From the NCBI GenBank assembly GCA_049282265.1, contig JBAPTR010000233.1:1-34223 (forward strand): a DNA stretch of 34,223 bases. Reading direction: 5' to 3'. Origin of the DNA: CAYUCJ01 sp049282265 (lineage in GTDB: Bacteria; Desulfobacterota; DSM-4660; Desulfatiglandales; Desulfatiglandaceae). Below are positions 24,562 through 32,705 of the stretch, in pieces; the stretch's first letter is position 1; every line of letters starts with the position of its first letter. The translations under genes were made by a program, and so were the position numbers. The notes beneath the pieces are model-generated. The model did no database searches and had not been told where the DNA came from. It saw only the letters and a program-made list of their open reading frames with translations.

Positions 24562-25944
24562 CTAACTTAGTTTCTCCAGCAACGCATCGCCCACTTCATA
24601 GATATTGCCTGCACCTATGGTGATCACAAGATCGCCCTTCCTGACGGTCGAAAGCAGGGCAGGGAGTATCTCCTTGACCGCACGGCAGGACTTGACCTCT
24701 TTGTGCCCGTGCTCTTTGATTCCTTGTGCCAGTAGCTCAGCCGTGACACCGCTGAGATTTTTTTCGCCGGCAGAATAGATGGGGGCGACAAGCAGTACAT
24801 CGGCCTCGTTAAAACTGGTGACAAAACGATCAAAAAGCGCCTGCGTTCTGCTGTACCTGTGCGGCTGGAAGACCACCACCAGTCGCCTGTCAGGCCACCA
24901 AGACCTTGCCGTGCTGAGTGTTGCCATAATCTCACTTGGATGATGCCCGTAATCATCCAGAACGCATATACCCTTTTTTTCCCCTTTTACCTGGAACCTT
25001 CTTGCCAGGCCGCCAAGGTCTTTGAGACCCTCCCTGATGACCTCTATGGAAAGCCCCAATTCAAGTGCCACTCCCACCGCAGCCAGTCCATTCAACACGT
25101 TGTGTTCACCGGGAATCCCCACCAGAACCCTGCCCAGGGAACGGTTCTGATAGACGATCTCAAAGTCCATACCGTCCGGTTCGCGCACCAGGTCCCTGCC
25201 CCTGAGGTCTGCCTGAGATGTCAGTCCGTAGGTCATATGCCTTTTCTTCAACTGGGGAATGACCCGTTGAATCTCCTCATTGTCCAGGCAGAGGATAGAG
25301 GTGCCATAGAAAGGGACCTTGTTGATAAAATCAATAAAGGTCCGGCGGATCGCATCCATATCTCCATAATGATCCAGGTGTTCCTGGTCAATGTTGGTGA
25401 CCACCGCGATGATCGGTGAAAGGGCCAGAAATGAGCCATCGCTCTCATCGGCCTCAGCCACCAATATCTCTCCCTCACCCAGCCTGGCATTGGAGCCACC
25501 CCATGTGTCCAGCCTTCCACCTATGACCGCCGTTGGATCCAATTCGCCGCGTGTTAATATGGAAGCCACCATGGAGGTCGTCGTTGTCTTTCCATGGGCG
25601 CCGGCTATGGCTATGCCATACTTGAGTCGCATCAACTCCGCCAGCATCTCTGCCCTCGGGATCACGGTTATGAATCCATCCCTCGCGGCACGGATTTCCG
25701 GATTGTCCTGTCCCACGGCCGAAGAGTAGACCACCACATCCGCACCCGCCACGTGCTCTTCACTGTGACCCCGATATATTTTTCCTCCCATTTTTTTCAG
25801 GTTGGCTGTAACGGAAGTGGATTTGAGGTCCGACCCACTGACCCGGTACCCCAGGTTCATGAGCAACTCTGCAATTCCGCTCATGCCTATTCCACCGATC
25901 CCAATAAAATGGACATGCTTGGTTTTTCCAAATTTGACCATCAT
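24562..25944 (-). CDS. murC: UDP-N-acetylmuramate--L-alanine ligase MurC
   Basis: MurC adds L-alanine to UDP-MurNAc with ATP, the first peptide step of peptidoglycan synthesis. The N-terminal UDP-binding domain begins with HFIGIGGIGMSGIAELL, the ATP loop is GAHGKTTTT (115-123), and VAEADESDGSFL and NIDQEHLDHYG are family motifs. DDYGHHPSEI and VFQPHRYSRTQ mark the C-terminal domain. Length is 460. The start ATG at 25944 overlaps the murG stop (ATGA), with a second ATG as the next codon. The gene lies in the dcw operon between murG and murB, the common order. Confidence 0.97.
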   Translation of the reverse strand: MMVKFGKTKHVHFIGIGGIGMSGIAELLMNLGYRVSGSDLKSTSVTANLKKMGGKIYRGHSEEHVAGADVVVYSSAVGQDNPEIRAARDGFITVIPRAEMLAELMRLKYGIAIAGAHGKTTTTSMVASILTRGELDPTAVIGGRLDTWGGSNARLGEGEILVAEADESDGSFLALSPIIAVVTNIDQEHLDHYGDMDAIRRTFIDFINKVPFYGTSILCLDNEEIQRVIPQLKKRHMTYGLTSQADLRGRDLVREPDGMDFEIVYQNRSLGRVLVGIPGEHNVLNGLAAVGVALELGLSIEVIREGLKDLGGLARRFQVKGEKKGICVLDDYGHHPSEIMATLSTARSWWPDRRLVVVFQPHRYSRTQALFDRFVTSFNEADVLLVAPIYSAGEKNLSGVTAELLAQGIKEHGHKEVKSCRAVKEILPALLSTVRKGDLVITIGAGNIYEVGDALLEKLS

Positions 25945-27026
25945 CGCGTCATTTCCAGTAGCTGATCGGCAATTCGGCTTGCAGCATCCGGCCGTCCCAT
26001 GGACTTCGCTGCCCGCCTCATTGACGAAAGGTTTTCAGGATGTTTCATCAACCGGGCTAGATCTCCGGCAAGTTCTTCCCCCGTAAGGCCTTCCTGAAGC
26101 CTTACGATTGCGCCGCCGGCCCGCTCCAGAACGCGGGCATTTGTATCCTGGTGCTGATTGGCGGCGTAGGGGTAGGGAATCAGGATAGAAGCCTTGCCCA
26201 GGGCCGCCAATTCGGAAAGTGTTGTGGCCCCGGCCCTGCTCACGACCAATTGGGCCCGGGCGTAGACCTCGGCCATATCTTGGATGAAAGGGAAAAGCTC
26301 ACCTTCAAGCCCGTTTTTCCGATATTGCTCCTGGACATTTTCATAGTCTGCGTTCCCGGTCTGGTGAATAACGGAAGGTCTCAAGTCCCATTCGCGCAAT
26401 TGAATCAGGGCCTCCACAAACGCCCGGTTGACCGCTTGGGCACCCTGACTGCCGCCCAACACAAGGACCGTAAAGGCCTCGGATGTCTTCCTGCCGGTTT
26501 TCTGTTCCGGAAAGAGTTCCTTGCGAACGGGATTGCCCGTCAATACGGTCATCGCCGATCTGAAACGCCCTCTGCTTTCTTCGTAGGAAATCAGCACCCT
26601 ATGCACCACACGTGCGAGAACACGGTTGGTCAGTCCGGGATAAGAATTCTGTTCATGAATGGCTGTGGGAATACCGAGCAGACGTGACGCAAGGCACACA
26701 GGCCCCGCTGCATATCCCCCAACGCCCAAGGTCACAGAGGGAGATACCTCCCTGATGATGGAGAATGACTGAAAGAGCCCCTTTGGCAGCCTGACCAAGA
26801 CGCCGGCCCCTTTTTTTAACCCGCGGCCTTTGAGACCTTCCACATCCACAGCCCTTGATTCATATCCGTATCTATTCAAGATGTCCGTTTCCATCCGTCG
26901 ATGACCCGTGATAAAGACGATCCGAGGCTTCTCAAACCGGCTTTCAAGTTCCCTGGCGACCGCAATACCCGGGAAGAGATGTCCCCCTGTACCCCCACCC
27001 GCTATGATGGCCCTGAAAGCACTCAT
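25941..27026 (-). CDS. murG: Lipid II synthase MurG
   Basis: MurG transfers GlcNAc from UDP-GlcNAc to lipid I on the inner face of the membrane, making lipid II. In this 361-residue GT-B enzyme the acceptor loop is AGGGTGGHLFPGIAVA (9-24). GVGGYAAGPVCLAS and AIHEQNSYPGLTNRVL are N-domain motifs, and LVLGGSQGAQAVNRAF starts the C domain. SRAGATTLSELAALGKASILIPYPYAANQHQ holds the donor-binding site. It follows ftsW after 198 bp that hold an inverted heptad repeat. It overlaps murC by four bases. Confidence 0.97.
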   Translation of the reverse strand: MSAFRAIIAGGGTGGHLFPGIAVARELESRFEKPRIVFITGHRRMETDILNRYGYESRAVDVEGLKGRGLKKGAGVLVRLPKGLFQSFSIIREVSPSVTLGVGGYAAGPVCLASRLLGIPTAIHEQNSYPGLTNRVLARVVHRVLISYEESRGRFRSAMTVLTGNPVRKELFPEQKTGRKTSEAFTVLVLGGSQGAQAVNRAFVEALIQLREWDLRPSVIHQTGNADYENVQEQYRKNGLEGELFPFIQDMAEVYARAQLVVSRAGATTLSELAALGKASILIPYPYAANQHQDTNARVLERAGGAIVRLQEGLTGEELAGDLARLMKHPENLSSMRRAAKSMGRPDAASRIADQLLEMTR

Positions 27027-27052
27027 CCATTTATGCCTTACGAGGTTGCTGT

Positions 27053-27212
27053 GAAGGATGAACGTCCAACATTGAACACCGAAAGCTGAACATTCAACAC
27101 CTCTTAAACTTTTTCTTCACCTGCTTTGATACTCGCGACCAACCTGACCTTCCCCCCGTTCCTTTTCTTCCATTCAACGTTCGATGTTGGACGTTCGATG
27201 TTCGATGTTCCT
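27053..27212. repeat. Inverted arrays of a degenerate heptanucleotide repeat
   Basis: On the plus strand, 27060-27101 reads as six seven-base units: GAACGTC, CAACATT, GAACACC, GAAAGCT, GAACATT, CAACACC. On the minus strand, 27210-27176 reads as five: GAACATC, GAACATC, GAACGTC, CAACATC, GAACGTT. The arrays face each other across about 70 bases, so RNA from this part of the dcw operon could form a long imperfect stem-loop between ftsW and murG. It contains no reading frame. It could be a repeat element inserted in the operon, an RNA-processing site or an attenuator. Confidence 0.75.
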
Positions 27213-27224
27213 TCTTTTTAAAAA

Positions 27225-28328
27225 TCAGCTTTGTGACGAAATATTCAGCAAAACACCCATACCGATAAACGTCATGATAAGGGAGGACCCCCCGTAACTG
27301 ATCAAGGGCAGTGTCAACCCCTTGGTGGGCAACAATCCCATCACCACGCCCATATTCACCAGCACCTGAAGCCCAAACAAAGTCGTCAATCCCAGGGCAA
27401 GATAGCTGCTGTAGAGATTACCGGCATTCAAGGCCACCTTTATCCCGCGCACGATTAAAATACCGAAAAGAGCTATTATTGCCACGACCCCAAGGAGTCC
27501 CATTTCTTCCGCCACAATGGAGAAGATAAAATCGGTGTGGGGTTCGGGGAGGTAGAAGAGTTTTTGTTTGCTGTTTCCTAAGCCGACTCCGAAAATGCCG
27601 CCGGAGCCAAAGGCCAGAAACGAATGCACGATCTGGAATCCGATACCCCGTGCGTCTTGCCACGGGTCAAGAAACGCCCACCATCTTTTCAACCTGTAGC
27701 CTGAATGGAATACGAGCCAGACCACCGCAGGCGTGAAGAGAGCCAGCACTCCCAGAAGTTGAAATGGATTCACACCACCGACAAACAGGAGTATAATCAG
27801 CCAGCAACCGACAATGACGGCCGTGCCCAGGTCGGGCTGCAGCACGATCAGGAGCATAAAGCACCCTGCAATCAGGAGATGGGGCAGGAGGCCCCTCGAA
27901 ATGGTCTTCATGTCCGCCGCTTTCTTGGACATGGAATAGGCCACATAGACGGCCAGGGAAAACTTTGCGAATTCCGAAGGTTGTACGGAAATATGGCCCA
28001 ATCTGAACCACCGCATTGCACCACCCACCCGGGTGCCCACCCCTGGAATCAACACAAGGGCCATGAGACATGCACTCATCAGGAGCAGGGGGTATGTCAA
28101 TTTTGAAAAAAACGCACAGGGTATGTTCTTTACGATGATCATAATCCCAATACCCAGGAGTGAAAACAGGGCCTGCCGTTTGAGATAAAAATAGCTGTCG
28201 CCCAAGCGGTGTGCCGCCAGGTTGGAACTGGCGCTGTAGACCGCCACGAGACCTATGACCGTGAGGCAAAGCACGGGGATAAGAATCCAGAGATCGTAGT
28301 GTTTCTGGGCAGATGGCTGTCTAGTCAC
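27225..28328 (-). CDS. ftsW: Lipid II polymerase / SEDS protein FtsW
   Basis: FtsW is a SEDS-family glycosyltransferase that polymerises lipid II at the septum with its partner FtsI. This 367-residue protein has about ten hydrophobic membrane helices, the N-terminal motif VIGLVAVYSASS, GGAMRWFRLGHISVQPSEFAKF, VLQPDLGTAVIV, the GSGGIFGVGLGNSKQKLFYLPEPHTDFIFSIVAEEMG block, and GLLPTKGLTLPLISYGGSSL near the end. The start is GTG at 28328, overlapping the end of murD by eight bases. Confidence 0.96.
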   Translation of the reverse strand: MTRQPSAQKHYDLWILIPVLCLTVIGLVAVYSASSNLAAHRLGDSYFYLKRQALFSLLGIGIMIIVKNIPCAFFSKLTYPLLLMSACLMALVLIPGVGTRVGGAMRWFRLGHISVQPSEFAKFSLAVYVAYSMSKKAADMKTISRGLLPHLLIAGCFMLLIVLQPDLGTAVIVGCWLIILLFVGGVNPFQLLGVLALFTPAVVWLVFHSGYRLKRWWAFLDPWQDARGIGFQIVHSFLAFGSGGIFGVGLGNSKQKLFYLPEPHTDFIFSIVAEEMGLLGVVAIIALFGILIVRGIKVALNAGNLYSSYLALGLTTLFGLQVLVNMGVVMGLLPTKGLTLPLISYGGSSLIMTFIGMGVLLNISSQS

Positions 28329-29697
28329 GTGTCAGTCGCTCCACGGCCAACCTGAAGGCCTCGCCTCTCTGGTTGTAGTCGGAAAACATGTCAAAGCTGG
28401 AGCAGGCCGGTGCCAGGAGTACTGCATCTCCGGGACCGGCCCAGGAAAAGGCCAGTCCCACTGCCTCGTCCAGATTCTCTGCCATGGCATAGGGGACGAT
28501 ATCGCGGAAAGCCTCACCCAACCGCTCCCTGGCCTCCCCGAGAAAAACGGCCTTTTTGACCTTTTCCACTGAAGCGGCGGCAAGTTCCCCATAGTCAAGG
28601 CCCTTGCATCGTCCCCCGGCAACAAGGATGACAGGCCCCGCAAGAGATTGAATGGCCTTGACGGCAGCCTCAATATTGGTAGCCTTGGAGTCATCATAAA
28701 AAAGGACGCCGTCTTTTTCGCCAACCCTCTCCATCCGATGCGGGAGCCCTCTGAACCGGTCCAGGGTCTTCTGAATCAGGGACGACGCAATCCCGAGCAG
28801 GTCTCCCACAAGGACGACCGCCTGGAAATTCAAGATATTATGTACACCCGGGACCTGGAACGCGGTCGTCGGGTAGTCGTACATGATCCCTGACCTTCCT
28901 TTCACCCGGATATGCCCTTTCTCCAGGAACGCAACCTGATCGACTCTTTTTTTCAATCCAAAACGCAAGACGGAAACTCCCTTTTCAGGAGATAGGCAAG
29001 CAAGTCTTTCATCTTCATTGTTCACTATCAGGTATTGTCCGGGACCCTGTCGGGCAAATATTCTCTTCTTGGATTCCACATAGTCTTCAAACCTCCGGTA
29101 GCGATCGAGGTGGTCGGGTGAAATGTTGAGGATGACCGAAATATAGGGGGAAAAGGTCTGGCTGGTATCCAACTGGAAACTGCTCACCTCCACCACCACG
29201 TAGTCTGCCTTCATTTCCCCGCAAGCATAGGTTGTAAGGGGAACGCCTATATTGCCGCAGACATACCCTTCTAAACCGGCATTCTTCAGAAGTTCTCCTA
29301 TGCAAGTCGTTACGGTGGATTTCCCGTTGGTCCCCGTGATGGCAATCACAGGTGTTCTGATGGCCCTGCTCGCCATTTCCAACTCGCCCATGACGGGAAT
29401 TTTCTTTGCACGAACTTCCTTCAGTAATGCCATTGACTGCGCAATGCCGGGGCTTAAGATGATTAAATCCGAAGCCATGAAGGTCTTTTCGCTGTGCCCC
29501 CCCAGTTCGAGAGCTGCTCCGAGACCCAGGAGTTCTCCCAGGGGTCCGGGATCCAGTTCTTCTTCTTCCCGCATATCCGTCACCGTGACCAATGCACCCT
29601 GACTCCTCAGCCACTTGGCTGCCCAGAATCCGGAAACCCCAAGTCCCACAACCAGGACCTTTTTTCCGAGTATTTCCTCAAGCCACACATTCCTCAA
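28321..29697 (-). CDS. murD: UDP-N-acetylmuramoylalanine--D-glutamate ligase MurD
   Basis: MurD adds D-glutamate to UDP-MurNAc-L-Ala with ATP. The N-terminal domain begins VLVVGLGVSGFWAAKWL, the ATP loop is ITGTNGKSTVT (120-130), and ILNISPDHLDRYRR, LPHRMERVGEKDGVLFYDDSKATN and LAPACSSFDMFSDYNQRGEAF are family motifs. Length is 458. The start is not ATG: TTG at 29697 or GTG at 29688 (MWLEE) are both possible; GAGG lies just before the GTG. The gene begins seven bases after mraY ends. Confidence 0.96.
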   Translation of the reverse strand: MRNVWLEEILGKKVLVVGLGVSGFWAAKWLRSQGALVTVTDMREEEELDPGPLGELLGLGAALELGGHSEKTFMASDLIILSPGIAQSMALLKEVRAKKIPVMGELEMASRAIRTPVIAITGTNGKSTVTTCIGELLKNAGLEGYVCGNIGVPLTTYACGEMKADYVVVEVSSFQLDTSQTFSPYISVILNISPDHLDRYRRFEDYVESKKRIFARQGPGQYLIVNNEDERLACLSPEKGVSVLRFGLKKRVDQVAFLEKGHIRVKGRSGIMYDYPTTAFQVPGVHNILNFQAVVLVGDLLGIASSLIQKTLDRFRGLPHRMERVGEKDGVLFYDDSKATNIEAAVKAIQSLAGPVILVAGGRCKGLDYGELAAASVEKVKKAVFLGEARERLGEAFRDIVPYAMAENLDEAVGLAFSWAGPGDAVLLAPACSSFDMFSDYNQRGEAFRLAVERLTRD

Positions 29698-29704
29698 GAC
29701 TTCT

Positions 29705-30784
29705 CTACCTCAGCTTCAACGTGCTGAAAGAAAGGAGGGCCAGAATAATGCTTATGATCCAGAACCTGACAATCACCTTCGGTTCCGCCCATCCTTTCAG
29801 CTCAAAGTGGTGGTGAATGGGTGCCATACGGAATATCCGGTGTCCACCCGTCAATTTGAAGTAGGCTACCTGGGAAATTACCGACAAGGCCTCAAATACA
29901 AACAGACCTCCAACCAGAATCAAGGCAAGTTCCTGTTTGGTGATCACGGCGACCGTGCCCAGGATGGCTCCGAGGGACAGCGAACCCACGTCTCCCATAA
30001 AGATATCCGCGGGATAGGCGTTATACCACAGGAAACCTAACCCGGTACCCACTACGGCCCCACAGATCACTGATATTTCCCCGGCGCCGGACACATACGG
30101 AATTTGGAGATAGCCTGCGATCTTTGCGTGTCCGGCAATATAGCTAAAGACCAGATAAGTCCCAAAGGCAATGATCAGAGGTCCAATAGCCAGGCCGTCC
30201 AGTCCGTCGGTCAAATTGACCGCATTGGAGGCGCCCACGATGACAAACATGACAAAAGGGATGAACCACAGCCCTAGATCGGGATCGATGGTCTTGAGGA
30301 AGGGAAGATTCAAGCGGGTATTGAACCCCGGCTCCAGATAGAGAATGAGGGCCACCACCAACGCCGTCATCAACTGAAAAAAGAATTTGGTGGCCACCCG
30401 GAGGCCTCGGCTGTTCTTTCGCGAGACCTTCAGATAATCATCCACGAATCCGATGAGGCCAAAGAAGACAGCCACAAACAGGACAATCCACACATATCTG
30501 TTTTCGGGCTCAACCCAGAGGAGGGTGGTCAATATCACGGCCGGTATAATCAGACACCCGCCCATGGTGGGCGTTCCCTCTTTTTTCTTGTGATCGGGAG
30601 GGCCGTCATCCCTGATATACTGTCCCACCTGCAGTCGGCGCAAACGTTTGATCGTCCAGCTGCCGAATACAAAACAGATCACAAGGCCGGTCAGGCTGGC
30701 CAGAATGGTCCTGAAGGTGATGTAACGAAAGACATTCAACCATGAAAAATCAGGATGTAAGAGATAAATGAGTCTGTAGAGCAT
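29705..30784 (-). CDS. mraY: Phospho-MurNAc-pentapeptide translocase MraY
   Basis: MraY moves phospho-MurNAc-pentapeptide from UDP to undecaprenyl phosphate, making lipid I in the inner membrane. This 359-residue protein has about ten membrane helices. The catalytic pair is Asp115-Asp116 in IGFVDDYLKVSRKNSRGL. KKKEGTPTMGG (67-76), AVNLTDGLDGLA, FMGDVGSLSLGA and the late FRMAPIHHHFE motif are all present. GAGGA is placed seven bases before the ATG. It directly follows the stand-alone receiver gene, which interrupts the usual murF-mraY pair. Confidence 0.97.
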   Translation of the reverse strand: MLYRLIYLLHPDFSWLNVFRYITFRTILASLTGLVICFVFGSWTIKRLRRLQVGQYIRDDGPPDHKKKEGTPTMGGCLIIPAVILTTLLWVEPENRYVWIVLFVAVFFGLIGFVDDYLKVSRKNSRGLRVATKFFFQLMTALVVALILYLEPGFNTRLNLPFLKTIDPDLGLWFIPFVMFVIVGASNAVNLTDGLDGLAIGPLIIAFGTYLVFSYIAGHAKIAGYLQIPYVSGAGEISVICGAVVGTGLGFLWYNAYPADIFMGDVGSLSLGAILGTVAVITKQELALILVGGLFVFEALSVISQVAYFKLTGGHRIFRMAPIHHHFELKGWAEPKVIVRFWIISIILALLSFSTLKLR

Positions 30785-30835
30785 GGATTTTTCCTCTACC
30801 GATAGGGAGACCCTTTCTCACCCTTGCAACATTGC

Positions 30836-31204
30836 CTAAGCCGATACCGCCATATTGACCATGTCAAGAAAACCAAACAGGCTGAACGGTTTCGTAATTT
30901 GTCTGGCCACTGGTGGCACATTTTCCTCCCAGGCATTCCCCCTGGCGGGATTTCCTGTCATGACAATGAGCTTTTCCTTACGTCCCACCTTTTTCATCCA
31001 TTTCATCATGGCTATACCGTCCATCCCCGGCATATCAATGTCGGTGATCACCAGGTCAAATGCACTTTTCTCCAGCTGGCCAAGGGATTCCTGGCCGTCC
31101 TGAGCCAGGGACACCTGAAAGCCTTCCATGGAAAGGAATTCAAACAACAGGTTACGAATGGTTGTCTCGTCATCCACGACAAGAATTTTTTTCGAGTTTT
31201 TCAT
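30836..31204 (-). CDS. Single-domain response regulator (CheY-like)
   Basis: This 122-residue receiver domain has no output domain. It has the acidic pair Asp11-Asp12 (VVDDE), the phospho-acceptor Asp55 (LVITDIDMPGMDG), Thr83 (VMTGN) and Lys105 (QITKPFS), so it should be phosphorylatable. The start is placed at ATG 31204, not 31210, because AGGGG directly abuts the upstream ATG but sits six bases before the second one. It lies in line between murF (52 bp gap) and mraY (51 bp gap), so it is probably co-transcribed with cell-wall genes. No histidine kinase is encoded nearby. Its partner and role in division or wall control are unknown. Confidence 0.9.
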   Translation of the reverse strand: MKNSKKILVVDDETTIRNLLFEFLSMEGFQVSLAQDGQESLGQLEKSAFDLVITDIDMPGMDGIAMMKWMKKVGRKEKLIVMTGNPARGNAWEENVPPVARQITKPFSLFGFLDMVNMAVSA

Positions 31205-31256
31205 CTTCATCCCCTATCTCATTCAGTGTTTACGAACAGCGACAAAGCAATGCACC

Positions 31257-32696
31257 TCACCCAACCCAAACGTCCTGCTTGAGCCTTTGCACCACTTCTT
31301 CCAACGCCATCATTCGCGATCCCTTGATGAAAATCAGGTCGCCTTCCTTTACGATGTGAGCCAGTCTCTCCACCATCTCATTCCGGCTGCAGACCTTGAA
31401 CGCCCTCTTCAGAGGAAGGCCTGCCTCCACGGCTCCCCTGATCATTTCAGGTGCGTAGTCACCCAGGGCCACAAAACAGCTTGCTCCAGCCCGGGCCACC
31501 CGTCTTCCAGCGGCCCTGTGTTCGGGAATGCTTTCCGCACCCAATTCTTTCATGTCACCCAGGGCTACGATGAGCCTGCGCCCTCCTTGAACCATGGATG
31601 CCACAACGTTCAATGCCGCCTTCAAAGAAGCGGGGTTGGCGTTGTATGTATCATCTACCAGGGCAATACCGCCGGGAAAGAAAACAGTTTCAAACCTGCC
31701 CTTCATCCCTCGGAACATTTCCAGTCCCCTCACAACGTGATCCGGGCTCAAACCGAAGGCAAAGCCCACGGAAGCTGCGGCAAGTCCATTCAAGACATTG
31801 TGTGATCCCGGAACGCCGAGACGAACCGGCCATGCGTCTCCCCGGTACAGCAACGTAAAAGCAATCCCCCCTGTTGTTGTATGACGGACTTCCTCGGCAC
31901 GTACATCATTGCTCGATCCCATGCCGAAGGTCATCACATTGCCACCAAGGGTACGAGCTGCATTTATCAAAAAGCTGTCATCGCCGTTTATGATAACCCG
32001 GTTCCCGGGAGACATGTTCTCCACGAGTTCCCATTTTGCCTTTCCCACGTCTTCAATTGTTCCGAGGCCTTCCAGATGCACTTTTGCCACATTGGTAATC
32101 AGGCCGATATCGGGATTCGATATCTCGGTCAGACGGGCAATCTCACCGGGGTGATTCATGCCCAATTCCACAATGGCCCTGGTCATCCCAGGCCCCATCT
32201 GCAGGAGCGTCAGGGGAAGCCCGATGAGGTTGTTGAAATTTCCCTTGCTCTTGAGTATCCGCCCTCCCTGTTCCAGGATATGTGCCGTCATCTCCTTCGC
32301 TGTTGTCTTGCCGACACTCCCTGTTATCCCCACAACCGGTGTATCGTATTGCCTCCTCCACCAGTGGGCCAGGTCTCCCAGAGATTGAAGGGTGTCATCA
32401 ACCTCAATGATTGCGGCGCTGTCCTTTTCTCCCTCCTGTCCCAGGAGTGTTTCAGGGTGAAGGAGGTACGTTCCGGACACCACGGCTCCTGAAGCCCCTG
32501 CTTTCAGGGCATCCCTGGCGAAATCGTGTCCGTCGTAATTCTCTCCTTTGAGGGCCCAGAAAAGCTCACACGCCCCGACCCTTCTGGAATCCGTGTTGAT
32601 ACCCGAAATGGGAAGATCACTTCTTCCGGAGACCAGTCTTCCCCGGATGGGCGATAGGATCTCTGCTGCGGTTATTTTTCCCCACTCAGGCGTCAT
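31257..32696 (-). CDS. murF: UDP-MurNAc-tripeptide--D-Ala-D-Ala ligase MurF
   Basis: MurF joins D-Ala-D-Ala to the UDP-MurNAc tripeptide. In this 479-residue protein, SGINTDSRRVGACELFWALKGENYDGHDF marks the N-terminal domain. The ATP loop is VVGITGSVGKTTAKEM (121-136), IVELGMNHPGEIARL and VDDTYNANPASLKAAL follow, and VALGDMKELG is typical. AAGGA lies six bases before the ATG, which starts ten bases after murE ends. It is the second gene in this part of the dcw operon. Confidence 0.97.
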   Translation of the reverse strand: MTPEWGKITAAEILSPIRGRLVSGRSDLPISGINTDSRRVGACELFWALKGENYDGHDFARDALKAGASGAVVSGTYLLHPETLLGQEGEKDSAAIIEVDDTLQSLGDLAHWWRRQYDTPVVGITGSVGKTTAKEMTAHILEQGGRILKSKGNFNNLIGLPLTLLQMGPGMTRAIVELGMNHPGEIARLTEISNPDIGLITNVAKVHLEGLGTIEDVGKAKWELVENMSPGNRVIINGDDSFLINAARTLGGNVMTFGMGSSNDVRAEEVRHTTTGGIAFTLLYRGDAWPVRLGVPGSHNVLNGLAAASVGFAFGLSPDHVVRGLEMFRGMKGRFETVFFPGGIALVDDTYNANPASLKAALNVVASMVQGGRRLIVALGDMKELGAESIPEHRAAGRRVARAGASCFVALGDYAPEMIRGAVEAGLPLKRAFKVCSRNEMVERLAHIVKEGDLIFIKGSRMMALEEVVQRLKQDVWVG

Positions 32697-32705
32697 TCCG
32701 ATCCT

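Noticed and set aside
27053..27212. Heptad repeats as a CRISPR array
   Set aside because: Units are only seven bases, have no spacers and occur in inverted arms; no cas genes are nearby.
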